Shown: positions 1 to 10,129 of the stretch, in pieces
Numbering within the stretch: position 1 is the first letter of the stretch
How the letters are laid out: each line of letters starts with the position of its first letter
NCBI RefSeq assembly: GCF_026965555.1
Contig: NZ_CP114040.1
Location: 5,456,001-5,520,000 of the forward strand
Direction of reading: 5' to 3'
DNA from: Nannocystis punicea
GTDB lineage: Bacteria; Myxococcota_A; Polyangia; Nannocystales; Nannocystaceae
DNA: 64,000 nucleotides
Notes under the pieces: generated by a model
What the model saw: only the letters and a program-made list of their open reading frames with translations
Database searches by the model: none
Told to the model about the DNA's origin: nothing
Made by a program: the position numbers and the translations under genes

Positions 1-46
1 AGCGCGGGCGCGGCGACACCCGCGCTCGCAGATCGAAGAGCGACCG

Positions 47-102
47 GAGATGTCGCTTCGGACATGTCGATTTAAACATGCTCGATCGAGCATGTCTCTT
101 CG
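47..102. repeat. 14-bp tandem array, 4 units, 3' of ftsH
   Basis: Four consecutive 14-bp units (47, 61, 75 and 89) each carry ATG or CATG at the same phase, for example GACATGTCGATTTA and AGCATGTCTCTTCG. It is the first member of the dispersed 14-bp family and lies just beyond the ftsH terminator. Confidence 0.85.
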
Positions 103-109
103 ACCCAGT

Positions 110-140
110 AAAAACGGCCGGACCCGCAGGGCCCGGCCGT
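110..140 (-). terminator. intrinsic terminator of ftsH
   Basis: Read on the - strand, an 8-bp GC stem (ACGGCCGG pairing with CCGGCCGT, arms 133-140 and 114-121) is followed at once by five T residues (114 down to 110). It starts about 20 bp after the ftsH stop, the layout of a Rho-independent terminator. Confidence 0.8.
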
Positions 141-158
141 CTCACGCGCCGACGCCGA

Positions 159-2120
<1,962 letters not shown>

Positions 2121-2208
2121 AGCGGAAGACGGATCGCCCGGCCAGCCGCGGGGGTCCGGATCGCGCACGTTCACCGCTCTGCTCGCCGCCAGGGCCGGCG
2201 CACCACGG

Positions 2209-3237
2209 CTACGAGCCCGGGATCTCCGCGCCGGGAGCGGCTCGCGCGAGCGTGAGACCTTGGCGGTCCAGGCGCACGCGCAGGTCGGGACGCAGGTGCC
2301 AAACATGGGGCCGGAGCACCGCTTCCGTGCCCCCGAGCGCTGCGGCGCGCGCCATCACGGCGCGGTCGATGTCCTCGATCACGGCCGCTCGCAGCGCCCG
2401 GAGGTCGGCGCCCCCGAGGTCGCAGATCCGGCGCAGGAGCCGGGTCCGCACCGCCCGCGGCAGGCGGTGCAGGTCGTCGGTCGACCAGCACGCGGCCGGG
2501 CCTCGCCGGCGCGCGGCCTCCTCGCGCTCCGCCCAGCCGGCGAGCGCCTCCTCCGCGTCGCCCGCGTGTGTGGCGAGACACACGAGCGCCGCCTCGACGC
2601 GGGGGTTGTAAGCCCGCAGCTCCGGCAGCACGCGCTCGCGCACCCGCACGCGCGGCTGCTCCTCGTCGAAGTTGGTGGGGTCGTCGAAGTAGGGCAGGTC
2701 CATGCGCTCGCACAGCGCCCGGGTGGCCGCGCGCGGCAGCTCCAGCAGCGGCCGCAGCCACGGCGCTTCCCACGGCCGCATCGCCGCCAAGCCCTCGAGG
2801 CCGCAGCCGCGGGCCGCGTGCATGAGCAAGGTCTCGGCCTGATCCGTGGCCGTGTGACCCAGCGCGATCGCCTCGCACGCGTGCGCCGATGCGAACGCAC
2901 ACAATGCGGCCCGTCGCGCCTCGCGGGCCCGCGCCGGCAGACCCGAACCTGGCGTCAAGGACAGGCGCGTCGAGATCGAGGGAAGGCCGCGCTGTGCGGC
3001 CGATCGCGCGACCGCCGCGGCCTCGTCGGCGGATTCGCGGCGCAAGCCGTGGTCGACGTGGGCGACGATCAGCGCGAGCGCCTCGTCGCGGGCGAGGAGG
3101 TGGAGCAGGCCGACGAGCGCGGTCGAGTCGGCGCCGCCGGAGCAGGCGACGAGGAGCCGCCGCGGTGAGCCGGCGGCGCGGAGGCTGCGGCGGACCAGGC
3201 CGAGAGCGCTGGCGATGGTCGGGTGGCGGGGTGGCAC
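2209..3237 (-). CDS. tilS: tRNA(Ile)-lysidine synthase TilS
   Basis: Adds lysine to the wobble cytidine of the CAU-anticodon tRNA-Ile so that it reads AUA. The PP-loop SGGADS at residues 33-38 binds ATP, followed by the family's HVDHGLR and GHTATDQAET segments; the latter is the usual substrate-binding stretch. Length 342 residues, shorter than the roughly 430-residue E. coli enzyme, in line with forms having a reduced C-terminal domain. It lies 88 bp upstream of ftsH on the same strand, probably one transcription unit. The start at 3237 leaves 29 bp to the divergent gene at 3267, so promoters of the two genes must overlap the coding starts. Confidence 0.93.
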   Translation of the reverse strand: MPPRHPTIASALGLVRRSLRAAGSPRRLLVACSGGADSTALVGLLHLLARDEALALIVAHVDHGLRRESADEAAAVARSAAQRGLPSISTRLSLTPGSGLPARAREARRAALCAFASAHACEAIALGHTATDQAETLLMHAARGCGLEGLAAMRPWEAPWLRPLLELPRAATRALCERMDLPYFDDPTNFDEEQPRVRVRERVLPELRAYNPRVEAALVCLATHAGDAEEALAGWAEREEAARRRGPAACWSTDDLHRLPRAVRTRLLRRICDLGGADLRALRAAVIEDIDRAVMARAAALGGTEAVLRPHVWHLRPDLRVRLDRQGLTLARAAPGAEIPGS

Positions 3238-3266
3238 TCGCGTGCGGCGATGATACCTTCCCGCCG

Positions 3267-5012
3267 ATGACCTCGCCCGCAGAGCTCTCCCGCGCCGGCC
3301 AAGACATCGCCAGCGTGCAGCGCGATCCGCTCGCGCTCGAGCAGCGCGACGACCTCGCCGAGTTCGTCCCGCGGCTCCCGCCGACCGCGTTCGTGCAGAT
3401 CGCCCGCGGGCTGCGCGACGAGGACCGCCTCGACCTGGTGCTGCCGCACGCGTCGCCCGAACAATTGACGGCGCTGCTCGACCTCGACGGCTGGTCGCGC
3501 GATCGGATCGCGGTCGACAAGGCGCGAGGGTGGCTGGTGGCGATCGCCGACGCGTATGTGGCGGCCGGCAAGCCGCGCGGGCAGCTGCGCACGCTCATCG
3601 ACGAGATGGACCCGGAGATGTGGACGATGGCGCTGCTGCCCGGGACGGCGGTCTACGAGCTCGATCCCGACGACGTCGAGCAGCGCGAGCAGGCGCTGGC
3701 GGCCGTCGACGAGCTTTACTCGTACGAGACGCCGGAGGGCGGCTTCATCGTCGCGGTGCCCGACAACGAGCTGGGACACATGGTCATCCACGTGCTCGAG
3801 CGGGTCTACGCCGACGACCTGCAGACGGGGCGGCAGCTGACGCTGTCGATGCGCGGGGCGCTGACGGCCCAGATCGAGGAAGATTTGCTGCGCTGGCGCA
3901 GCGGTCGCCTCGCCGACCTCGGCTTCGTCGACTGGGAAGAGGCGATGAAGCTGTTTCGTCCGCTCGACGCCAAGTCGGCGCGCGAGGTGGCGGCGCCGCC
4001 GGCGGCCACCGTGGTCGCGCGCGAGGGCGAGGCGCTGCCGGTGGCGTTCCCGTCGCCGTCGGCGGGGCTGCTCCGCCGGGTGCTCGGCGGCCTGGCTGCG
4101 GGCGAGCAGGGCGTGCGGGCGCGCGAGTTCACCTTGCTGGTCAACGAGCTGATGTCGGCCCAGCGCAGCGAGCCGGGCGACGCGAAGGCGCAGGAGCGGG
4201 CGTTCCACCAGGCCGAGGCGACGGTCAGCCTCGGCCTCGAGGTGCTGCTCGTCGGCCTCGGTCTGCCGCCGGCGGAGGTCGACGCGTTCCTGGCCGGCAG
4301 GATCGCGGCGCTGGGCCTGCGCGGGGTGTTCCGCGTCGGCTACGGGCCGCTGGCGACCCTGCGCAAGACGGCGCTGGCGCTCCACCGCGAGGGCCGGGTG
4401 TCGTTGACGAAGATCGGGTCGCTGCTCGATCGCCCGTGGGGCCCCGCGCTCGAGGGCCTGTCGCGGTGGTTGCCCGAGCTGCCGATCGAGACGTCCGGCG
4501 CCGGCTTCCGGCCGATCGCGGGCCTGCGCGACGTGGCCCGCGCGACCGAGCTGCTGGCCCAGGCCGGCGCGCTGGCGGCGTTGACGTTCGACCCCCGCGG
4601 CTACGCGGTCGACCCGCAGTGGGTCAGCCGCGTCGACGAGCCGGATCGCCTGACGCTCGGCGACCTGGTGCGCACGTCGGCGCTCCGCCGGCAGCTGCCG
4701 GGGATGTCCGAAGAGACAGCCGCGGCGTTCGCCCCGGTCGACGCCGACGACCTGGCCTGGGCGGCCGATCACCTGCTGGTGAACGGGCGCCTGGCCCCGG
4801 CGCTGGCCGTCGACCTGCGCAAGCGCTGCCTGGCCATCGGCGCGCCCCAGCACGCGGAGGCGTTCGTGTCCGCCGTGCTGCTGCGGCTCGAGGTCGAGCT
4901 CGGGGCGCTCGAGCGCGACGAGGCGGGCGAGGTCGATCTGACGCGCGCAGGCGGGGTGATCACGCCGCAGCGGATCGGCGTGTGGCTGAAGACGGGCCTC
5001 AGCGCGACCTGA
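3267..5012 (+). CDS. DUF6178-like protein
   Basis: A 581-residue soluble protein, start ATG at 3267 (the frame is open upstream, but the upstream part overlaps tilS and is low-complexity). The N-terminal third has the pattern I associate with DUF6178 proteins of deltaproteobacteria: an aspartate/glutamate-rich stretch, then ASPEQLTALLDLDGW at about residues 60-75, followed by helical segments. No catalytic motif or signal peptide is visible. Its function is unknown. Divergent from tilS with a 29-bp gap. The family assignment is from memory of the motif and moderately sure; the gene itself is certain from length and codon use. Confidence 0.8.
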   Translation: MTSPAELSRAGQDIASVQRDPLALEQRDDLAEFVPRLPPTAFVQIARGLRDEDRLDLVLPHASPEQLTALLDLDGWSRDRIAVDKARGWLVAIADAYVAAGKPRGQLRTLIDEMDPEMWTMALLPGTAVYELDPDDVEQREQALAAVDELYSYETPEGGFIVAVPDNELGHMVIHVLERVYADDLQTGRQLTLSMRGALTAQIEEDLLRWRSGRLADLGFVDWEEAMKLFRPLDAKSAREVAAPPAATVVAREGEALPVAFPSPSAGLLRRVLGGLAAGEQGVRAREFTLLVNELMSAQRSEPGDAKAQERAFHQAEATVSLGLEVLLVGLGLPPAEVDAFLAGRIAALGLRGVFRVGYGPLATLRKTALALHREGRVSLTKIGSLLDRPWGPALEGLSRWLPELPIETSGAGFRPIAGLRDVARATELLAQAGALAALTFDPRGYAVDPQWVSRVDEPDRLTLGDLVRTSALRRQLPGMSEETAAAFAPVDADDLAWAADHLLVNGRLAPALAVDLRKRCLAIGAPQHAEAFVSAVLLRLEVELGALERDEAGEVDLTRAGGVITPQRIGVWLKTGLSAT

Positions 5013-5123
5013 GGCGCGGGGTCCGCCGTTGGCGGCTGTAGGCCGCGCCGCGGCGGTCGGTTAATCACCGGCAGCGGCTCGGCGTGGGGTTCAAGACGGG
5101 CCTCAGCGCGACCTGAGGCGCGG
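4989..5123 (+). repeat. 31-bp direct repeat of a gene-end hairpin
   Basis: Positions 4989-5019 and 5093-5123 are identical. The copy spans the last codons and stop of the DUF6178-like gene and includes the hairpin GCCTCA...TGAGGC, a possible terminator with no T tract. The second copy is free of coding sequence. The rest of 5013-5324 holds no gene that I can see. Confidence 0.8.
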
Positions 5124-5324
5124 CGCACAACGCCAGCGGCGGTAGGGTGCGCGGCGGCTGAGTTGGCCGTTGCGCGGTCTACAGCGGCCCGCTCCGGTGC
5201 GAGGGCCGTGAGGCGGACGAACGCGCCGGGGCGCTGCGGGGGAGGCCGCCGGCGTGGTCGCACTCGCGGCGTCTAGGCCCTGATGGCTCGACGTGCAGCG
5301 CTCGGACCGCCCGACGTAGTGCTC

Positions 5325-5436
5325 GAAGAGTCCCCGGGAACATGCGGTGAAGGACATGTTCATGGGATCATGCTCGAGAGGGCACGTTCGAAAGGACATG
5401 ACCCTTCGAACATGCCCGGACAGCCAGGCGTCAGTC
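5325..5436. repeat. 14-bp tandem array, 8 units, at htrA 3' end
   Basis: Units start at 5325, 5339, 5353, 5367, 5381, 5395, 5409 and 5423, all exactly 14 bp, for example AACATGCGGTGAAG and GACATGTTCATGGG. The array runs into the stop codon of the protease gene (5431-5433). Confidence 0.88.
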
Positions 5437-6951
5437 GGGCGAGACGGGGAAGTCGCGGACCCGCAGGGCGCGGCCGTCGGCGAGGACGAAGCCGACCTGG
5501 ACGGCGGCGAAGCGGCCGATCTGGCGCAGCTCGGTCAGCAGCGGGCCGAGGTCGTCGCGGCTGTCGACGGGGATGCCGGCGATCTCCGACACGCGAGCGT
5601 TGCGCAGCAGCTCGCGGCCGCGGGAGCGCGAGATCGGGGCGTCGGGGCGCAGCTCCTTGACGATGGGCTCGCGCCGCGACTCGTCGAGGCGGAGGCCGAG
5701 CAGGGCGTCGGCGTCGATCAGGACCTGCTGGTCGGGCGGGGCGGGGGCGACCGGGATGTTGAAGGACAGGCGGTCCTTGCCGCGGACGACGGTGAGGCTC
5801 AGGACCTCGCCGGGCAACAGGCCGCGCACGGTGGAGACGAAGTGGTTGGCCAGGCGCAGCTGCGCTTCGGGACCTGTCCCGAAGGAGTCGAAGCGCTGGC
5901 CCTGGGCCTCGACGATCAGGTCGTCCTTGCGCAGGCCGGCGGCGTCGGCGGGGCGGCCGGGCAGCACGCGGCTGACGCGGAGGCCGTTCTGGTAGCCGAG
6001 GTCGCGGGCGGCGTCGTCGAGCTCGCCGTGCGGGGCGACCTCGGCGCCGACCTGGCCGGAGCGCGCGCCGTGGCCGGCGCGCAGGGCCTCGAGCAGGGCG
6101 GCGATGTAATCGATGGGGATGGCGAAGGCGATGCCCTGGGCGCGCTCGAGCGTGGCGGTGGTGATGCCGACGAGCTGGCCGCGGAGGTTGAAGATCGGGC
6201 CGCCCGAGTTGCCGAGGTTGATGGCGGCGTCGAGCTGGAGGAGCGGGGTCTGCCGGCTGCGCAGGAGGCCGGTGCGGCCGACCGCGGCGACGATGCCCTG
6301 GGCCACGCTGTGCTCGAGGCCGAGCGGGTTGCCGACGGCGAACACGGTCTCGCCGACGCGGAGCTCGTGCGAGCGGCCGCGCGAGGCGAACGCGAACTTC
6401 TCGGCGCTGTCGGCCGGGCGCAGGCGGAGGAGGGCGATGTCGCGGTCGCGGTCGGCGACCAGCAGCTCGGCCGGCAGCTCGCGGCCGTCGGCGAAGCGGG
6501 CGCGGATCGGCTGGGCGACCGCCGAGGCGTCGGTCACGCCGCCGAGCACGCGCTGCCGCGGGTCGCGGATCTGGCCGGCGACCACGTGGTAGTTGGTGAG
6601 GACCAGACCTGTCTCATCGACCAGGACGCCGGCGCCGAGAGCGTCGGTGCCGCTGAGGGTGACGACGGCGTCGCGTGTGCGCTCGACGGCGTCGACCAGG
6701 CTGGGGCCGCCGTCGCCGCGGACCTCGGGACAATCGCAGACGGCCGGCGGGGCGACGGGCGGCAGGGCGGGCACCGGGACGGGCGCGGGGACGTCGACCG
6801 GGGCCGGGGCGGCGACCGGCGGGGCGGTCTGGATCCCGACCAGCACCGCGACCCCGCCGAGCAGCACGCCGAGCACCGCGGCTCCGGCGGCGATCCACAG
6901 CGATTCACCGCGCGCAGGTCGCGGCTCGGGTCCCGGGGCAATCGTGGGCAT
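5431..6951 (-). CDS. membrane-anchored HtrA/Deg-type serine protease
   Basis: Envelope quality-control protease of the trypsin fold, 506 residues. An N-terminal membrane anchor (about 19-40) is followed by an Ala/Pro/Val-rich linker (42-72) and the protease domain with the full triad: His122 (TNYHVV), Asp171 (DRDIALL) and Ser249 (GNSGGP). A first PDZ domain covers about 295-385 (LPGRPADAAGLRKDDLI) and a weaker second one about 420-506. The anchor and Pro-rich linker place the catalytic part outside the cytoplasmic membrane. A single 14-bp unit near 5869 sits in frame inside the first PDZ domain (FDSFGTGPEAQ). DegS/DegP/DegQ cannot be told apart from sequence alone. Confidence 0.92.
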   Translation of the reverse strand: MPTIAPGPEPRPARGESLWIAAGAAVLGVLLGGVAVLVGIQTAPPVAAPAPVDVPAPVPVPALPPVAPPAVCDCPEVRGDGGPSLVDAVERTRDAVVTLSGTDALGAGVLVDETGLVLTNYHVVAGQIRDPRQRVLGGVTDASAVAQPIRARFADGRELPAELLVADRDRDIALLRLRPADSAEKFAFASRGRSHELRVGETVFAVGNPLGLEHSVAQGIVAAVGRTGLLRSRQTPLLQLDAAINLGNSGGPIFNLRGQLVGITTATLERAQGIAFAIPIDYIAALLEALRAGHGARSGQVGAEVAPHGELDDAARDLGYQNGLRVSRVLPGRPADAAGLRKDDLIVEAQGQRFDSFGTGPEAQLRLANHFVSTVRGLLPGEVLSLTVVRGKDRLSFNIPVAPAPPDQQVLIDADALLGLRLDESRREPIVKELRPDAPISRSRGRELLRNARVSEIAGIPVDSRDDLGPLLTELRQIGRFAAVQVGFVLADGRALRVRDFPVSPD

Positions 6952-7264
6952 CGTCGGGACAACCTAGCGCGTCCTCGCCGCATTCCCAAACGGCCGCCGC
7001 GGGCGGCGTCGCTGCGAGCGCGCGGCGATCGTTCTCGGGGGATCGTGCATGGCGCGGCCGGGCGGCAGTGCGATGGCCGACAGATGTCCGCGGCACGGCG
7101 TCGCGGGCGCGGATCTTGGCCCCGAATTGCGCCAAACTCGGGCGCGACGGGCCGAACCGCGCCCGCGTGAGAAAATGGCCGCCGGGCGCGCCGCGGCGAG
7201 GTGAGCCGCGCGCGCGTTTCTGGCATCCTCTCGCACCTGCGGCGCCGCGCCGCGCCGCCTGCCA
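6952..7264. promoter_or_regulatory. divergent intergenic region htrA / prenyl synthase
   Basis: 313 bp between divergent starts must hold both promoters. I see no convincing -35/-10 pair. A weak inverted repeat TTGGC-N10-GCCAA lies at 7116-7135 and might be an operator. Confidence 0.35.
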
Positions 7265-8284
7265 ATGACACCTCCGGCCACGCACGCAGCCCTGCAGTCC
7301 TCGCCCGCTACCCCAGGAACGGCGCTCGAGCAGGCCGTCGGCCTCGTCGCCGGCGAGCTGACCGAGGTAGAGGCGCGGCTCGAGCAACTGCTGCAGTCGT
7401 CGATCGCGATCATCCCCGAGCTCGGCGGTCAGCTCGCGTTCGCCGGCGGCAAGCGGTTCCGTCCGCTGGTGACGCTGCTGGCCGCGCGCGCGGTGGGCTT
7501 CATCGACCCGGTGCGGATCACGGTCGCGGCCGTCGGCGAGCTGCTGCACACGGCCACGCTGCTCCACGACGACGTCATCGACGCCGGCGAATTCCGCCGC
7601 GGGCGGCCAACGGCGCGCCTCCAGTACGGCAACGGCATGGCGGTGCTGACCGGCGACTTCTGCCTCGCGCGCGGGCTGCAGGCGATCGCCTACTCGGGCC
7701 GCCTGCACGCGGTGCAGACGCTGTCCGACGCGGTCACGCGGATGGCCGAGGGCGAGGTGGCGCAGCTGCAGATCGCCGGCGACGCGGCGCTCGACAAGGC
7801 CCGCTACTACCTCGTCATCGAGCGCAAGACGGCGGCGCTGATCGCCTGGTGCGCCAGCGTCGGCGGCCTGCCGGCGCCGGAGCGGTCGGCCTGGCTGCAC
7901 CGCTACGGGCTCGAGATCGGCTACGCGTTCCAGATCGCCGACGACGTGCTCGACTACGCCGGCGCCCTCCACGACACCGGCAAGGCGCGCGGGCAGGACC
8001 TGCGCGACGGCAAGCTGACCTTGCCGCTGATCCTCGCCTGCGAGCGCGATCCGGGGCTCGGCCGCGCCGTCCAGCAGCTGCTCGCCCACGGGCCGCCGGT
8101 CGATCCCGCGGCCGCCGAGGCGATCGTCGCCCGCGTCGCCGCCTCGCCCGGGGTCGAGCTCGCCGCCCGCGCGGCCGAGGACCACGCCGAGACCGCCGTC
8201 GCCCAGCTGGCCGAGCTGCCGCCGTCGGCGGCCCGCGACGCCCTGGTCGAGCTCGCGCGCAGCGTGTCGCGCCGGGTCCGCTGA
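7265..8284 (+). CDS. long-chain polyprenyl diphosphate synthase
   Basis: Condenses IPP onto an allylic diphosphate to build the isoprenoid tail of menaquinone. Length 339 residues. First aspartate-rich motif HDDVID (Asp102-Asp106), with the GGKRFRP segment (61-67) before it, and second motif DDVLD (226-230) are intact. This is the IspB/HepT-type trans-prenyltransferase family; tail length cannot be read with confidence. It heads the quinone block: menG follows after an array of seven 14-bp units, then ubiX, the radical-SAM-like gene and mqnE. IPP would come from the mevalonate operon at 43.6-48.8 kb. Confidence 0.92.
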   Translation: MTPPATHAALQSSPATPGTALEQAVGLVAGELTEVEARLEQLLQSSIAIIPELGGQLAFAGGKRFRPLVTLLAARAVGFIDPVRITVAAVGELLHTATLLHDDVIDAGEFRRGRPTARLQYGNGMAVLTGDFCLARGLQAIAYSGRLHAVQTLSDAVTRMAEGEVAQLQIAGDAALDKARYYLVIERKTAALIAWCASVGGLPAPERSAWLHRYGLEIGYAFQIADDVLDYAGALHDTGKARGQDLRDGKLTLPLILACERDPGLGRAVQQLLAHGPPVDPAAAEAIVARVAASPGVELAARAAEDHAETAVAQLAELPPSAARDALVELARSVSRRVR

Positions 8285-8288
8285 GCGG

Positions 8289-8386
8289 GGCCTGTCGCAA
8301 CGTACATGTCGCAAAGTTCCTGTTCGCTCGCACCTGTCGCTTCCGCCCTGTCCCGACGTTCCTGTCCGAACCGACCTGCCCCGAGG
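8289..8386. repeat. 14-bp tandem array, 7 units, menG leader
   Basis: Seven exact 14-bp steps from 8289 (GGCCTGTCGCAACG) to 8386 (GACCTGCCCCGAGG). Nearly the entire gap between the prenyl synthase stop and the menG start is array, so menG either has no leader of its own or the array is part of it. Confidence 0.88.
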
Positions 8387-8391
8387 ACCCG

Positions 8392-9159
8392 ATGACCCAG
8401 CCCGCCCCGCTCGCCGAGACCGTCGCCGCGATCGACGCCCACGGGACCCGCGTGCAAGGCATGTTCACCGACATCGCCCGCGGCTACGACCGCGCCAACC
8501 GGTGGATGAGCCTCGGCATCGACGCGCTGTGGCGCCGCCGCGCGGTCGCGGAGGTGCTGCCCGAAGGGACAGGCGAGGCCGGGGCGCGGCCGCGGATCCT
8601 CGACCTGTGCGCCGGCACGCTCGACTCGACGCTCGAGCTGCACCGCCGCTACCCGGAGGCCGACATCGTCGGCGGCGACTTCTCGGCCGGGATGCTCGCC
8701 GTCGGCGAGGCCAAGCTGCAGGGCGCGGCGCGGGCGCGGATCGTCGCCCGCCAGATGGACGCGCACGCGCTGCCGGAGCCCGACGCGACGTTCGACGCGG
8801 TGTTCTGCGCGTTCGGGGCCCGCAACCTCAGCGACCTCGAGGCCGCCACGCGCGAGCAGCTGCGGGTGCTGCGGCCCGGCGGTCGGCTGACGGTGCTCGA
8901 GTTCTTCCGCCCGCGCGGGCTGTTCTCGCGGGCGTTCCACGCCTGCTACAACCGCACCGTGCTGCCGGTGGTCGGCTGGGCGGCGACCGGCAACCTCGGG
9001 GCGTATCTCTACCTGCCGCGCAGCATCGGCGCCTTCGTGACGATCGAGGACTACTGCGCGCTGCTCGAGCGCGCCGGTCTGCGGGTGATCGGCCGCGAGC
9101 GCCTGTTCGGCGGGGTGGCCGGGATCGTCCGCGCCGAGCGGCCGCGAGGTGGGGCGTGA
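8392..9159 (+). CDS. menG: demethylmenaquinone/ubiquinone methyltransferase (MenG/UbiE)
   Basis: SAM-dependent C-methyltransferase that finishes the quinone ring. 255 residues from ATG 8392, a normal length. Seen: the N-terminal VQGMFTDIARGYDRANRWMS block typical of UbiE, the SAM-binding motif ILDLCAGTLDSTLEL (about 68-82), and the FGARNLSD block near 140. Context with MqnE argues for demethylmenaquinone as substrate. One 14-bp repeat unit lies in frame near residue 57 (LPEGTGEAG), in a loop before motif I. No clear Shine-Dalgarno precedes the start. Confidence 0.93.
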   Translation: MTQPAPLAETVAAIDAHGTRVQGMFTDIARGYDRANRWMSLGIDALWRRRAVAEVLPEGTGEAGARPRILDLCAGTLDSTLELHRRYPEADIVGGDFSAGMLAVGEAKLQGAARARIVARQMDAHALPEPDATFDAVFCAFGARNLSDLEAATREQLRVLRPGGRLTVLEFFRPRGLFSRAFHACYNRTVLPVVGWAATGNLGAYLYLPRSIGAFVTIEDYCALLERAGLRVIGRERLFGGVAGIVRAERPRGGA

Positions 9160-9304
9160 ACGCGGCACGGCGCCCGGGCGTGCCGGTGATGCGCCGCCCG
9201 GCCGCGAGGTCGGGCGAAACGGCGGCGTGGCCTGCTGCGTGCGCGCCGCGTCCACCGCGGCTCGGAGGCGTTGTCTCGGGCTCGGGGCCCGTGGGAGGTG
9301 GCGC

Positions 9305-10129
9305 GTGAAGCTGGTCGTGATCGTCACGGGTGCGAGCGGGGCGATCTACGCCCGCCGGATGTTGCATGTCCTCGCGGACCTGTGCGCAGGGACATGGCCG
9401 AACGAACCTGCCCACAAGGACCTGCAGGTCGACTGGGTGGCGTCGGCGACCGCGCCGCAGGTGTGGCTGACGGAGCTCGGCGAGCCGATGCCGTCGGAGA
9501 TCGGGGCGCCGGCGCTCGCGGTCGCGACCGGCGAGCCCGTCGAGGAGGACGCGGTCGGGCGCCCGCCGGCGCTCCCGAGCGCGGCGGCCGCGAGGCGAGA
9601 GTCGGGCGCGTCGCGGGCCAGCCCGGCGACCGAGGTGTTCGGCTCGAACGTGCTCGGGGGCCGGCTGCCGAGCCCGTCGGTCGCGCAGACGCTGCGCGGG
9701 CGCGGGGCCGAGTCCGAGCGGATGGTCAGCCAGATCCGCCGCTGGGACCGGCAGGACTTCTCCGCCCCGTTCGCGTCCGGTAGCAACGCCCCCGACGCGG
9801 TGCTGGTGATGCCGTGCTCGATGAGCGCGCTGAGCCGGGTGGCCCACGGCGGCGGCGACGACCTGGCGGCGCGCGCCTGCGAGGTCGCGCTCAAGGAGCG
9901 GCGGCGCCTGGTCCTGGTCGTGCGCGAGACGCCGCTGAGCCTGGTGCACCTGCGCAACATGGTCGCGGCGACCGAGGCCGGCGCGGTCGTCCTGCCCGCG
10001 GTCCCTTCCTTCTACGGCTCGATCCGCACCCTCGACGACGCGGTCGACACCGTGGTCGCCCGCGCCCTCGACCACGTCGGGCTCCACGTCGCGTTGACCC
10101 GCCGCTGGGGCGCCCCGGAGAGCCCATGA
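9305..10129 (+). CDS. ubiX: UbiX-like flavin prenyltransferase with large insertion
   Basis: Makes prenylated FMN, the cofactor of UbiD-type decarboxylases. The GTG at 9305 gives VKLVVIVTGASGAIYARR at the N terminus, the UbiX flavin-binding start, and the C-terminal half has LVMPCSMSALSRVAHG, LKERRRLVLVVRETPLS and PAVPSFYGS, all diagnostic. The protein has 274 residues; UbiX is usually about 190-200. The surplus is in two places: residues 20-42 are encoded by a 14-bp repeat array, and about 60 low-complexity residues lie between the second strand and the PCS motif. The stop overlaps the next start (ATGA). A decarboxylase partner is not in the window; in futalosine organisms it would act on a naphthoate. 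Confidence 0.88.
   Translation: MKLVVIVTGASGAIYARRMLHVLADLCAGTWPNEPAHKDLQVDWVASATAPQVWLTELGEPMPSEIGAPALAVATGEPVEEDAVGRPPALPSAAAARRESGASRASPATEVFGSNVLGGRLPSPSVAQTLRGRGAESERMVSQIRRWDRQDFSAPFASGSNAPDAVLVMPCSMSALSRVAHGGGDDLAARACEVALKERRRLVLVVRETPLSLVHLRNMVAATEAGAVVLPAVPSFYGSIRTLDDAVDTVVARALDHVGLHVALTRRWGAPESP
9363..9432. repeat. 14-bp tandem array, 5 units, inside ubiX
   Basis: Units begin at 9363, 9377, 9391, 9405 and 9419 (for example GACCTGTGCGCAGG, GACATGGCCGAACG). They encode the extra residues LCAGTWPNEPAHKDLQ that normal UbiX proteins lack. Confidence 0.85.

Noticed and set aside
7116..7135. Operator TTGGC-N10-GCCAA
   Set aside because: Five-base arms occur often by chance in such GC-rich DNA and no regulator is adjacent.
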